Positions 1 to 11,744 are shown, counted from the first letter of the stretch. The stretch: 64,000 nt of DNA from Acanthosepion pharaonis (GCA_903632075.3 CAHIKZ030003488.1:20001-84000), one strand, 5' to 3'. Notes: generated by a model not told the origin, from the letters alone. Numbers and translations: made by a program.

Positions 1-1130
1 TAGTTGGGAAGACTAGATCATCTAAAGTGGTTGGCAGTAAGTATAGGATTAGGATATTATAGTATAAGAGAAGAACAATACCGAATCCAAAATCGTAGGT
101 GACCATAGTGGAGCACGTTTTTGAACTGTAACTAAGGTCTGCTCAGCATAGTTGCAGTATAAACCGCAGGTTGGTTCTGTGAAAGAGACATAAGTGGAAC
201 TGAGGCGATGGGAACGTTCGGAAACGGGCAACCATAATGAAGCTGAGACGTCAAAACAACTGTGATAATAAAGATTGCATATATAACGGACAATGTTTAT
301 GAAAAAGATACATCAAATCTTTCATTCTTTGTAATGATTACATATATAACTAGTATGCGTATCTGGTTGTACCTGTGAGCTAGAATACCTAACTAATTCC
401 TATTGTAGACGCCTGCTCAGACACATTTGTGTTAGTTGCAAAATTAATCACGGTTTTTAACAATGTTGACCAGACCTCAGTTAATTTGGTGGGCGGATGG
501 AAAGAGCGCATAATCTTGCGGGATCTACGGTTTGAACAAAGCCAATACCTCGGTCACGATGACTTGTGATTTTGTGCCAGTACAGCTATCGAACAGTTTT
601 GTCTACGCAATTTCCCTTCAGTGGGTCATGGTTTTCACGCACTTCCCAACTGTATCTAATATTCACTCTGTATATTCTAGCAATATTTATGTGGCTAATA
701 TCACAAATGTTAACCTGGTGGTGCTCTCCATTGTGTGTACTTTCTACTTGTTCTCGTGGCCTCTCTGAGGTAAGGCAAGTTAGTCTAATCAAAACCCCAC
801 TGCAGATTAATTATTACCATTGAATGTGGTCTTGACTGGTGCTTTCTCAGGTGGAAGGTTTGATATTAAATGATATCTTGTTTACAAACGTCTTTAAATG
901 GACTTTGTGGCCGTCCAGTTTGCTCATTCTGTTGTAGATTTATTATAATGATTCTATATATGACGTGTAATATCAAACAAATACCACAAAATATTAATTC
1001 TCTTTTAATGATTTCATACATAACAAGATTCGTTAAATACATCCTACAAAACCATCATTCATTCTAATGTTATATATTTACCGATACATCAAATTCCAGA
1101 CGGAATTATTGCAATGAAACATTCACAATG
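1..1130. other. Unassigned sequence, no gene seen
   Basis: I see no convincing gene here. The short open frames around 532-823 overlap on both strands, show no domain motif and have no start context. Composition is ordinary AT-rich intergenic DNA without microsatellites. It may be intronic, or downstream of the minus-strand promoter candidate at 2.0-2.15 kb. Confidence 0.5.
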
Positions 1131-1149
1131 ATATTTGCATTCTAAGAGC

Positions 1150-1490
1150 AGAATGTTTTCTCTTTTTTTCTGTTTTTCTCTTTTTTCTCTTTTTTCTCTG
1201 TTTTATTTTCTTTCTCCTTTATTCTTTCTTTCTCCTTTATTCTTTCTTTCTCCTTTATTCTTTCTTTCTCCTTTATTCTTTCTTTCTCCTTTATTCTTTC
1301 TTTCTCCTTTATTCTTTCTTTCTCCTTTATTCTTTCTTTCTTTCTCCCTTCTTTCTCCCTTCTTTCTTTCTTTCTCCTTCCTTCTTTCTTTCCCTTTTTT
1401 TCATTTTTCCTTTTTCCCTTCTTTCTCCTTTTATTCTTTCTTTTCTCTTTCTTTTCCTTTCTTTCTCCCTTCTTTCTCCCTTTCTCTATT
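1150..1490. repeat. CT-rich 18-bp tandem array
   Basis: Seven to eight near-identical copies of an 18-bp unit (TTTATTCTTTCTTTCTCC) run from about 1205 to 1340, then decay into irregular TTTC/TTCC repeats. The whole tract is a polypyrimidine strand. Read in one frame it gives repeated FLSPLF, which explains the 145-aa open frame; that frame is not a gene. Confidence 0.9.
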
Positions 1491-1980
1491 CGCTGTCAGT
1501 GTCCGTCTACTGACTATCTACCACTTAACTCTAACCATTTTCTACCTTAATAAATCCATTCTAGTTCGATAGTAAAGTTAAATGGTTAGACATGTAATTA
1601 ATTATTTTTCTTCTTATCAAAACTGTGTCTTAACAGATTTCAACACTCAGTCGGTATTCCGTGCCTTAAAAAGCAGAACTGTCTTCAGTAGCCAAGAATT
1701 AAGCCTGGTCTTGTTATTAGATTCGTGCATGTAGTGTTTAATATCTTTACAAATATATTATAAATTATTTTAACAAATTGCAAATGATGGCAGACTTGAT
1801 TTCAATGTGTCGGATATTAAAGCCGGCATATTACAATATCGTTATACGTATATTAATTTATAATTATATTATTGGTAAGAGAAAACATCAATGAATATAT
1901 CTTTCAGAAAACGACATAAGTAAATCGAGGTTTATACAAACTTAGCATCCATTAAAATATGCTCATTAGTGGTTGTAGAA
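1491..1980. other. Unassigned AT-rich sequence
   Basis: No coding frame, tandem repeat or recognisable element is visible. If the promoter candidate to the right is real, this would be its first intron on the minus strand. Confidence 0.4.
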
Positions 1981-2003
1981 TAACAATATTAAACAGCACT
2001 TAC

Positions 2004-2145
2004 CGGTGTAAAGGTCCCAGCTAGCGTCCAGCTGGCAGACAAAAATAAAGCAGGTTGTAACTTAATACAAACCCTGCAAACTAACAGATAAATCAAGCTG
2101 GTATTTATATAGAAATACCTCCACTCAGGTACCAGCAGCCAATCA
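2004..2145 (-). promoter_or_regulatory. Candidate Pol II promoter with non-coding first exon (minus strand)
   Basis: Seen, read on the minus strand: an inverted CCAAT box (TGATTGGCTG, plus-strand CCAAT at 2139-2143), a TATA box (TATAAATA, 2102-2109), a CA initiator about 30 bases later (near 2076), and a consensus splice donor CCG|GTAAGT with the exon ending at 2004. The spacing CCAAT-TATA-start-donor is that of a compact RNA polymerase II promoter with a short 5' UTR exon of about 73 nt. That exon has no ATG and contains a strong hairpin built on CCAGCT/AGCTGG. The coding exons would lie to the left on the minus strand or outside the window. It could instead be a retroelement promoter. The arrangement is inference from motifs only. 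Confidence 0.35.
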
Positions 2146-2615
2146 CAGCCCAAGCAATGGACTATCCCACTTTAGCACAATGAGATGCTCTATGGCAACA
2201 TAAATAGCTCTCTTTCTAAAGGTTGGATTAGTGTTCACTTAGCTTGCTCCACAACTAAGTGTTTATCTCTACCACGTGATTTTTCTACAGTAGTTGATCA
2301 TTTTGAGTATAAAAACAATAGTTAGGTAATCGTTTCACAATGTTGTATAATTCAGTAATACGTGAATTCTCAGACTTCAAAAGCGGGATCATCCAGTTCA
2401 CTAGTTAAAGAAAGGAAACCACTACATCAGATTCTGGCTGACATAAATCGCCAGAATAGTTTCTTTGTATAATACGACAATAAAAAATCGCTTTTGAAAG
2501 ATGGAAAGCACATGTGATTCTATTTAATATGGACCAATGACAAAAGTATTGTTTGTAAATAAAAGAGTTTATTTAATTTTGGTCTTTTTTTTTTTTTTTT
2601 TTGTAAATCTTTAAC
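2146..2615. other. Unassigned sequence ending in poly-T
   Basis: No gene seen. A T tract at about 2586-2603 precedes a CpG-richer block and could be the reversed poly-A tail of an old retrocopy. Confidence 0.35.
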
Positions 2616-2914
2616 AAAAGGCCGTGTGGCATCCGTCGGTCACGAGAAACCTTGGATCTACGCCTAAAGTGTTATGCGTCAACTGCTGATGGCGGTGAAG
2701 CATGTGTTATGGCTGTACAGGCCCAAACGAGACTGTCAGTCTCGATTGCAATGAATGGATGTGAAGACGCTCTTCCCCGATGTCGCCTTGTTATTTTTCA
2801 ATCACACATCTAGCCGGCGGCAAGCTTTCGTTTCTCCTCTCTCCACCCCTTGGTGTAAATCGCGTCTCTATCGTGAGCGATCGTTGGCGACGTCTTCCTA
2901 CCTATCTTCCTTCC
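2616..2914. repeat. CpG-rich block, probable old dispersed repeat
   Basis: This block has clearly more CpG than its surroundings and includes GGCATCCGTCGGTCACGAG and GACTGTCAGTCTCG. It abuts a SINE-3 fragment. An open frame crosses both, so it is unlikely to be coding. I cannot name the family; a SINE body or a CpG-rich host regulatory block are both possible. Confidence 0.3.
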
Positions 2915-3065
2915 CCAGTGAGCGAAATATAGTGTTCAGTTCGACATTCCAGCCACCTGAAGAAGGCCGGAGCGTACAACGGCCGAAACGTTTTGATAAA
3001 CATGGCGACAATAGACCGAATAATGTAAATAGTGTACATAATACCTCATCTCAGAAATATAGACA
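2915..3065 (+). mobile_element. SINE-3 fragment (3' domain)
   Basis: This is the 3' part of the tRNA-derived family seen full length at 38.76, 46.49 and (reversed) 25.75 kb. It holds the conserved block CCTGAAGAAGGCCGGAGCG, then CGGCCGAAACG, then a tail ACCGAATAATGTAAATAGTG. The tRNA head is missing. Placement in the Ceph-SINE group of cephalopods is plausible but not checked. Confidence 0.75.
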
Positions 3066-3139
3066 GTCAAATTTCACTGTTTTCGATTATTTATCGGTTC
3101 TTCGGAACGTCTCAGAGCATTCACACAATTCTTCCATTC

Positions 3140-3870
3140 AGCACAGTTTACCATAATGATCTTCATCTCTTGTATCGTCTTCATCGTTGAGTCCTCCAGC
3201 AGTGTGTCTTCTTCTACCACCACCCCACTCTTGTATTTCTTCGTTCGCTTGGCTGCCAGAGTACAAATTTGCTGGCAACTTAGTCATCATATCTGATACA
3301 GTGTCCTGCTAGACGCAGCCTCCTTTGTTGCATCTTTGATATTACCTTTGGTAGATCACGATACATTTCAGCATTTGATGTGTGACTTGTCCATCAACAT
3401 CCTGAGCATTATTGTGTAAAACCCATCTGTTTCTTCAGAGGTCTGATCATAGTCCACGTTTCTGCTCCATAGAGCAAGACAAACTCTACCGAGGCAACAA
3501 ACAATCGCATTTTTAATATTCTGCATAGTTGGGAGGTCCATCCCTTTTTCGTTATTTGTGGCAGGCAAGAACTTTCATCACTGCCAAATATTTCTCTGAA
3601 CTTCGTATCCCATGAACCTAGGCACTTAAAGTTGTCTTCAATGTTTGGTAACTGTTTATTTCCAGGAGCTTCATGGTTGAAGATTTTCAGCTCTGTGTTC
3701 TTTGAATTGAATTGCAAACCAACCATTGCAACATCTTGCTCTAATCTGTCTTATACGTCGTGTGCTTGTTCCATCCATTCCACTAGCAATAACAGGTCAC
3801 CGGCAAAGTCAATATCAGTGACAATGATTTCGGAATGTCTTCTGCTTTCAATTTTTATTGCTTCATAAAT
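3140..3870 (-). pseudogene. LINE-D reverse transcriptase remnant
   Basis: Read on the minus strand this is the C-terminal third of a non-LTR retrotransposon polymerase, now in several frames. It starts with the catalytic region, where the usual FADD box appears as FAGD (3796-3807), so one metal-binding Asp is lost. It continues through a segment with LGS-like spacing (FKCLGSWD) to LLYGAETWT and ends in a block rich in RRLRLAGHC and LWQP. The family nicks and copies its own RNA at the target. Upstream endonuclease and most of the polymerase are absent, as in a 5'-truncated insertion. Stops and frameshifts make it dead. Confidence 0.85.
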
Positions 3871-4011
3871 GCAAATCATGGAAACATATCGAAACCAATA
3901 TCAATGGTCCACATTATCTGAAAATAATATATATAGGAAAGGTATCTTCAATCATAACAAGGCAGTCCAACTTAAAATCCCAGTAAAAGGGATCATATTC
4001 AGGCTAAAAGC

Positions 4012-4013
<2 letters not shown>

Positions 4014-4057
<44 letters not shown>
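4014..4057. repeat. (TA)n microsatellite
   Basis: Uninterrupted TA dinucleotides of about 44 bases. Confidence 0.97.
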
Positions 4058-4058
<1 letters not shown>

Positions 4059-5165
4059 AAATATTTGCGCTTTTCATGTGTGTGTCCTTGTACTGATCTC
4101 AACTCTCGTCGAGTTGACCATTAACGGCTCAACTGTGCGAACCGTGGCAATGATTTCCATTAAGCCTTCGGATCAGAATCGGAAATTCTAACATTAAAGT
4201 TTTTGTCGCTTTCACCTAGCCGCGGTTTACATTGTAGTCATATGGAAATAGCAGTAGTAATATTAACGGAGGAACAGAAGGTTAGAGCAGCTGTGAGGAA
4301 TCCACATAAAACTGAGGGATATCAAAACCGAAAGTCTAGAGAAAGTTATTACACAAAGTATCTCTTAAAATAGCAGCTTTGGCGAAATTGATCGGGCAAT
4401 TCTGATGACTCTGGCCAAAAGATGACTGCAAGTGATTGTCGTTATGGAATATGCTGGAATTAAAACTGGCGATTCAGAACTAATGGCATGGTCCTTAATC
4501 AAAAGGGAGTCCATGCTTTGCGTGTAGGCGGCTGTTTTAATGTGATCTGACAATCTTGAAACGCGTAAGGGAAATAACAACATCGGCGTCACTCGTATGA
4601 TTGTTTCTGCGTCAAAGCGAGTGGATATATCGTCGCGAAAATATATTTCCGTTTGTAAAACTTCCATGGTACGGAGTTGAGACTTCTAAAGCACCCGGCC
4701 ATAAGTATGATACACCCAGTGAGAAGTGACCTCACTACAATAGTAATTATCCTCTACCGCAAGCACTCAGATATGTTAATATCTGGAAAATGTTCCGTCG
4801 GTGGCTCTATTCTCCATAGGGTGGCCGCAAGTTCGAATCACAGCGACCAAAACTTATCAAATAATATATGAAATAATTGAATGCTCCTGAACAATGGATT
4901 GAACAATCACCTTAAAGTTCATCAACGAAACTCTATCGTCGAGGTGCAGATGAATCTGAATATAATATTTATAAGCTAAGGGTGAAGTTAAACTTAGTTG
5001 TACTAATCATATATAGTTAAACCTAGAGAGTCAGACAAACCTTAAGTCACTTAATCCAGTTAAATGTAAGGATTTTATTTTCCCATTAGAGGACAAAACG
5101 CGTGTTAAGTCTTCCTTTTTGTCTTTATTCATATTCCCGTTTTATAGATATTTCTTTAGTTATAT
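4058..5165. other. Unassigned sequence
   Basis: No defendable gene. At 4800-4860 there is a B-box-like AAGTTCGAATCAC preceded by TGGCTC, so a worn tRNA-derived fragment is possible. The minus-strand open frame 4365-4667 has no recognisable motif. Confidence 0.4.
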
Positions 5166-5356
5166 CTGAATTTACACACACACATATAATGGCGTTTTTG
5201 ATAGGTATAACGGAAGTATGTGAAAACGAAACCTCAATATGGTTTCTTCACATCCGGATAGAAAAATCACTTGGCATTAATGACCGCAAACAAAAGTCGT
5301 TCATTTCTGAGCTTGGGCCAATTGCACAAAAATATGACAGTTTCTTTTCTAAATAA
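5166..5356 (+). pseudogene. Possible MULE-type transposase scrap
   Basis: A frame encoding ENETSIWFLHIRIEKSLGI and, a little further on, FISELG resembles the Mutator-like transposase stretch around ENxxSWxWFLxxL...FISDRQKGL, where the DDE domain has a conserved Trp-Phe-Leu helix followed by a catalytic Asp. Here that Asp position is Glu. Only about 50 residues match, with no flanking domain or inverted end recognised. The identification rests on pattern memory and could be wrong. Confidence 0.3.
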
Positions 5357-5357
5357 C

Positions 5358-6003
5358 ATCGATGTTTACAACACCAGGGGCGAATTACTTTGTTTGATTA
5401 TGGAAAACCTCCAATGGATTTTGCTAATGTACCTAATTTGAGATGATTTTCATGTCTGCAAAAACAAAGAGGGATGATTCTCTCTGTATATTATATATGA
5501 TTGCTACTGATACTATGAAACCCAATACTAACATTCGTATGGAGATGAACGAATGGTGATAAAAATGGTTCCCGTATCAGGCTTCTGATGAACATGGGAG
5601 CTAGACATTCATCAGGATTAAAAAGGAGGCCTGTTAAAGGGCGTATTTTTTTTTTTAAATAGGATCGACTGTCATGTAGCGATGACGTGAAGCTGTAGAA
5701 ATTACTGGGTTGATATCGAGGTTTGCGGTAATCAGTCGTTAAGATATTTAACTGGGAGAATGAAAACTCTGATGAAATACCTGTGGTTTAAAGTAACCAA
5801 TGGTGTAGACTGGTTCTTTTCTTTGGGTAAATGCTGTTTTTCCTTAGACTGTGCACTGAATCAATCCCACTTTCTCCACTTCAATGCACAGGCATTGCTT
5901 GATATTTTATGGTCATACTTCATTATGAGGACCGATAACATTACGGACGCATCTTTTGGATTTTTTGTTTCCCAAGAATATGGAGATATATTACAGGAGC
6001 AAT
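5358..6003. other. Unassigned sequence
   Basis: No gene recognised. The long plus frame from 5760 runs straight into the SINE-1 copy, so its 3' half is SINE sequence, and the front half has no known motif. Confidence 0.4.
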
Positions 6004-6146
6004 GGGTACCTCGGCGTGGTGTAATGGTTAGAAAGCTTGTCTTGCTAGATCAATTACGACTGAGTAGTGAATTCGATCCTCACTGGGTGCCCCATACTTT
6101 CGGCCTTGTGCCACATCTAAGCCGGACTTAGAAAATCACTATATTA
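6004..6146 (+). mobile_element. SINE-1, tRNA-derived, near full length
   Basis: Internal RNA polymerase III promoter boxes are visible: A box TGGTGTAATGG (6017-6027) and B box ATTCGATCC (6071-6079). They are followed by the family body CTTTCGGCCTTGTGCCACAT and the end GGAAAATCACT-like (here AGAAAATCACTATATTA). The start GGGTACCTCG matches the copies at 30.1, 30.3 and 55.3 kb. It is a retroposed copy, not a tRNA gene: the acceptor stem does not close. Confidence 0.88.
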
Positions 6147-6430
6147 CAAGAGCAACAGACAGGATATGGTAGCTATATTTGGCCTGGTAGATTTTTAATG
6201 AGCCAAATGGATTCTTGCAAGAAGAATTGTCTGACGTGACACAGAACAAAACATATTTAATATATAAGACCTTACCAATTGTTTCCAGGATAATCCCTCT
6301 AGTTTATCCCAGGGGAAATATGAGACCTAGAAGTCGCGACGAGTTGCTTCTTTGGAGGTTATCATCAGACATGGTGAAGGAAAGCAAAAACACTTCTCTA
6401 GGATGATTAAAGCTTTTTTTGTGGAATATC

Positions 6431-6433
<3 letters not shown>

Positions 6434-6484
<51 letters not shown>
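6434..6484. repeat. (TA)n microsatellite
   Basis: A run of TA of about 50 bases. A second run of about 26 bases lies at 6668-6693. Confidence 0.97.
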
Positions 6485-6487
<3 letters not shown>

Positions 6488-6499
6488 TCTTAAAAAATT

Positions 6500-7509
6500 A
6501 TTATCGAGATAACTTTTTTTTTCTAATAAGGAAGAAAAAAAATAAATCAATTCACAAAATTTATACTCAATGTTAACAACAAAAATATGCGCAATCACTG
6601 AAATTTTCGTACTGATCTGCGCAATGTAAACAAACTGGCGTCATATTTGTTTTCATATTTTGTTGGAATATATATATATATATATATATATATGTTTTAA
6701 ATGTAAAATATAAAAATTGCGAGCGTTGTTTACGAAAATATCACCGAAAAAATATTCAAAAGATAATGGGAACGCTGAAATTTTTTCAGACGAGTCTGGA
6801 CATGCAGTCTAGCCGATCTCATTAAGTGTCCCTATGACTATGTTTTTATTACTTTTGCTATTAAAAGATAACAGCATTATTAATGATTAAATTCCAGAGT
6901 TTCCTCTCTGTAATTTATTGTAACGGACGCTCGTATTTTTATATCTACCCAATCCCCGTTCTATATATGTATATATATAATATTATCGAGTTCATCCAAA
7001 GCAAGACATTAAAGCCACCGAGACGAAAGGGATACAACAGTCAAATGAGTTAGAAACAGGAAGCACAAGGAGCGAAAAACAAAGGAGACGTAATCAGGAA
7101 AATATGAATGATTGACATTGCATTAATTTTTTGAAGATTAAAGTTATTGGAAAGTTTATAGGCTTTTAAAAGAGATATAAAAACGACATCTGTGAGAAAA
7201 GAAACTGTTAGCGTAGAATTTACGATTACATCTAGCCAGCTCAATTTTTTGTCACCAGTCTAATTTTGTGCTTAAATTCGAAAAGTTTGAGCAGCATAGC
7301 AAAGAGCTCATCTGAACAATTACCATGAAAGTATTTATAGAAAAGTCAGAAGGAGGCTAATGAAGTCTTTGTGGAGGACGAAAAATTTTTTTCCAGAAGG
7401 GGACCTAATAAGATAATGCTGATTAATAAAGTTATTATTACATATTTAATACATTTATTTATTTATATATATATATATATATAATGTGTGTGTGTATCAA
7501 TTTTTTTAA
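6500..7509. other. AT-rich unassigned sequence
   Basis: Apart from short TA runs (6668-6693, 7466-7483) nothing recognisable is seen. Confidence 0.5.
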
Positions 7510-7510
7510 T

Positions 7511-7629
7511 GTCTATTAGCCTAGAGATCGAGACTTCTAAAGAAACAATGCCTACCTACAGGAATCGAACATGTCTGACCTGATGTTAAGGCACATTTAG
7601 TACGACTCTGAGTCTCGAGGCTAATATAC
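7511..7629 (-). repeat. Short inverted-repeat element with B-box-like core
   Basis: The ends are imperfect inverted repeats: TCTATTAGCCTAGAGATCGA at the left, and GAGTCTCGAGGCTAATATAC at the right. Between them the minus strand carries GTTCGATTCC (7561-7570), a good B box. Either a small MITE or a worn tRNA-derived SINE. A second isolated B-box-like site lies on the minus strand at 8993-9003. Confidence 0.35.
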
Positions 7630-7639
7630 GTTAATTTTC

Positions 7640-9985
7640 CTATTAGATAGATTCTAAAACTCAAAACTTTTCACCAAATAAATAGACATTAATGACAAGT
7701 TTCATGATTTAATCAGATTAAAATTGATCTTTATTTTGCGCAATTTTTGTTCAAATTTATAATATATATATAATTTATATTCAAATCATATTTCCGCGGC
7801 TTAAAAGGAATTTAAAAACGGAATTTGATATAAATATTTTGAATGTCCAGGAATAAGCTCAAATGCGTACATTTTTAACAATAAAAATAATTTTCAATTA
7901 CTATGGTAAATGTAATTAAGACTGTCTTAACGCACTAAAATTTTATATATAATTCACCAATCGAATTTTGGTATATAAAAAATTTTAGGCACTACTCGAA
8001 GACGCAGTAATCGAATGCGGTTTAATCAAGGAATGTCTGTATATTATTCGCTCTGGGATTAATATTCTCAATTAAGTTCTTTGAAAACAGGTTTATTCTC
8101 AAGAATAACAATTTGTTGAATTAAAATAAAGGAATATTTTCATCGTTTTTGAAGAAAATTACCATACTGAAACCAAAATTTTGATATATCTATCTTCCAC
8201 AAACACACACACACATGTCACATGTCAGTTCTTTTTACATTACAATAAGGACATTCTGTTGTCGATGAACTGCATTCAGTGTCAAATATTTATTACATAG
8301 GATATTATAAAGTGAAAATCTCTGATCAAATTTTTATTTGATTCATAGATATTATACTTACGTTTGATAGACATACAATGGTTTATCATCATTTAAAGAT
8401 TATATATACACACACACATTAAATATGTATATATTTGCATGTGTTTATAGCATTTCATATATATATAAATTGGTTTGTATTTTAAAAAATTGAAGACTGT
8501 AAATATCCAAAATATATCTAATATAAAATATATTTCAAAATAGATAGACGTATGGCATAAATATATATATTTTAGGGTATCTTATATTTTTTTCCATCTG
8601 CATGCATATATTTATATTTGGCAGGTTTATCCGATTCTGTTTTCAGGAGTCATATTTGATAAAAATTCAGCATTCACATTTTCGATTCTTAACTATTTAC
8701 TTCGAGAGCAAAACAGGCTAAGAAAACACGATTAAATAAATAAATAAATCGAAATATTTAAATAGACATGCTGTTTTAAACATTAAATTCAGCTAAGTTA
8801 TAATTTATTTATAAACATATCCCCAAGTGAAAATTGCGCTTATACATATTTTTTACACTATTCTTGTATTTGAATTTTTTATTAGAGTTATATTTTAAAT
8901 AGATGCCCCATTTTTATTTTTTACTGTAAACAGTCTGTACTACGTCTGCGTATTCGAGATATCTTAATAAAAAAATATGTGCTCACCGGCAGGAATCGAA
9001 ACTGTGTCCCTCTTTTTAAGAGGCACCATTATTGATCAGATGATTTACTTGAACGGATATGAAATACATCTATATCAGTACATATGTACATACAATATTA
9101 ACAAAAAAAAACCTTTCAAATGAAATGTTTTTGAAAATAAAATTTTTTCAGTGTGTTACAGAAATGAAAAAAAAAAAAAAACTAAGATGCAAACATAAAT
9201 TATAACGTTGCATATCAAAATGTTAGCAGTCTCCTTAAAGAGAAACATGAAAGCTATCATTGACAAAAATAAAAAAATGTTACTGTCGATTGAAGCTTGT
9301 AAAATATTTACCTAAATCAGTTAAGAAAAAAATGGTTCAAACTAGATCTGAAAAATCTTTTGACCATTGTATGAATAGGTCACGCTTGAGTTTTAAAGTA
9401 TTTTTTCTTATTTTATTTTTTGTTTTGTTTTGGGGTTTTGTTTTTTGGTTTTTGTTTTGTTATTTTTTTTTGTATGCAGCCTTGCGTTGTTTGATGGGAA
9501 TTTATTTTTTCCTTAAATGATTGGATGACGCCTTTCAATTTTTTAAATATTTCGTTTTCAATTTGCTGAACGTATAAATTATTTATTGTTAAACTGCTTC
9601 ACTGTATTTTAAAAACTAAATGGATAATATATGACGGAACCCAGCCATTTTTGAAAGCATTTTTTCTTTGTATATATATCATTATTTGAGATCGAATTAT
9701 AAACTTTATCAGTTTAGCCTTTTGGTGCCTTTTTAAGTCGATCAAGATAAATTATTTAAATATATTATTTTATTTCAGTTTATTTACTTAAAACAGTACG
9801 TTTTCTTTTTTGAACAAGTTCAGAATTTCGCGTTTTACAATTGGTTTTTCAAATTAAAAAATTAATATTTTTTTTTAAATATTAATGTGATTGTAAATTT
9901 TAGAGTCAAAAATATTTAATTTGAACAGGCTCAATACCAAGTTTTTATTAAATATTTATTTATCATAGTGTTAGGTTAGAACAGG

Positions 9986-9987
<2 letters not shown>
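7640..9987. other. Very AT-rich sequence, no gene
   Basis: Long A and T runs, short TA tracts and a T/G-rich stretch at 9400-9475. No coding frame longer than 90 codons and no element ends are recognised. Confidence 0.5.

Positions 9988-10015
<28 letters not shown>
9988..10015. repeat. (TA)n microsatellite
   Basis: A pure TA run of about 28 bases. Confidence 0.95.
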
Positions 10016-10018
<3 letters not shown>

Positions 10019-10769
10019 ACAATTTTAACAGAACGTTAAAAAGATTTTAACGTTTGTTTAAGATTTGTTTTTTGTAACTCACATGCAATGTTCTAATGTA
10101 ACAACTTCATATAAAATAATTATTCACGGCTAATTTCCTTTTTACAAAGCCAATTTTTAAATTAATATTTAGTCGTAGGAATTTAACCTTTTATAAAATA
10201 TTTTAATAAGTTTTGTTTTAGAAAAAATGTATATAGTTTATATTTTATATAAAAAAAAAAAAATTATTAGAAATGCACATACCCATCACAATACTGCCAT
10301 GCATTAAAATTCACCATTTGATGAAAATTTAAAAAATTTTTTAACGTTGAACTGTAAGATTTTTTTTTTGGAGTGGGTCGATGCGCATGTTCTAATGTAA
10401 CACTGCATGATATATGTCATACAGATTTTGATTGAAAAGAAATTGAAAGAACGGCTTTTTTGATGCTTTTATTTTGTCTGAACAAGTGGCTTAGCCATGA
10501 GTAGGTTAACGGACTTTACAAATTTACTCTATACCAAACCAAAACATTTTGGGAGAACTTCCTGATTAATACAATAAGTTCTGTCTTCTATACTAGTGAA
10601 AGAGTTTTTATGTATCTGGAAAACATTATAGTGAAACTGTGCCCATATCGAATTAGAAAAAAAACCTCATGAAAAATTCCCAAAATATATCAAAAAACAT
10701 AAAACTTATACTTAATAAATAAATTATAAATATTTTTAAAGGGAGGCTGTATCACACCTCAAAATATAT

Positions 10770-10777
<8 letters not shown>
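10016..10777. other. AT-rich unassigned sequence
   Basis: Nothing recognisable beyond A/T homopolymers. Confidence 0.45.

Positions 10778-10820
<43 letters not shown>
10778..10820. repeat. (TA)n microsatellite abutting a SINE
   Basis: A TA run of about 43 bases that ends exactly where the SINE-2 copy's 3' end begins. Confidence 0.97.
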
Positions 10821-10821
<1 letters not shown>

Positions 10822-11212
10822 CGACTCTCCCGTCGCGTTCGACGTATGAGGGTCAGGCCGATAAGTCCCCAGGAAACCGACATCCCGACATCGGCACATG
10901 AGATTTGATTATAGTGGTGAAGGCCTCGTGCAGGACCAGCCACACTTTTGGAGGGACGAATACAGAAACCTGGTGCACCGAATGCCACAAGGTTCCCAAA
11001 CGACCCTCCGCAGGTTTTGAATTCAGAGTTGTCCTTCTCCTAGACCAGTTGCCATCCAAGGCTATAGAACCCAGTCTGTCCTGCTATTTTACCCATAGCT
11101 GGAGGGAGATGAAGAGGATACATACCTTTCCCAAGGGGGTATTAGCACGTAAGTGAATGTAATGGATTCGACTGAATTCGAACTCGGCTCTGCGATTCCT
11201 CAATCCATATAT
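10821..11212 (-). mobile_element. SINE-2, long tRNA-derived copy
   Basis: On the minus strand it begins with a tRNA-like head (B box AGTTCGAATTC at about 11165-11180) and continues with TTGGGAAAGGTATG, CTCCAGCTATGGGTAAA, TAGCAGGACAGACTGGG and GAATTCAAAACCTGC. It then has about 200 bases of body ending in a CpG-rich tail at the TA tract. Three overlapping short open frames across it are shadows. Related copies lie at 26.3, 29.2, 50.1, 50.6, 52.0, 60.8, 61.5 and 62.5 kb. Confidence 0.8.
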
Positions 11213-11222
11213 AAAATTATCC

Positions 11223-11228
<6 letters not shown>

Positions 11229-11287
<59 letters not shown>
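11229..11287. repeat. (TA)n microsatellite
   Basis: A TA run of about 45 bases plus a short interrupted extension. Confidence 0.97.
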
Positions 11288-11744
11288 GTTGAATAATATA
11301 GACATATTGTATGTACCTATTTTTATATTGATCGTTTCAAGTTGTCTAATTAGTTTCTTGGTATTAAGATGAAATCCATCGAGAAAATACTTTTCTAAGA
11401 TCATTTTCAGAATGAAGCCAAACATGATATTGTAACTGCGATAAAATCTGCCTTCTGTTGTCATAGTGATTTTTAAACACGAGTGAATGCGTTTCTTTAT
11501 CGTTATTTTAGGATTTTTTTTTTTTTTTTTTTCAATTTTTATCTGTTGCAGTCATGGAAGTTTTACAAAACAAGCGTTTCAATATAATGTAAATTGACCG
11601 GGAAATAGTAGAAATGTAAAATGGCATTAGTATATAAATGTGATATGCACTTTAACATGTTGTTGTTATATTCGTAATAAATGTTGTTGAGCTTTGGTTA
11701 AAAATTTTGATAGAGAGTTCCTCAAGAATTTGGAACTTTTGTTT
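11288..11744. other. Unassigned sequence
   Basis: No gene seen. A T tract lies at 11513-11531. Confidence 0.45.

Noticed and set aside
1135..1572. 145-codon frame with repeated FLSPLF
   Set aside because: It is the 18-bp CT-rich tandem repeat read in frame; no conserved start or domain.
6004..6146. A functional tRNA gene
   Set aside because: A and B boxes are present but there is no acceptor stem or terminator in the right place, and the body continues into the SINE. The same applies to the other SINE heads.
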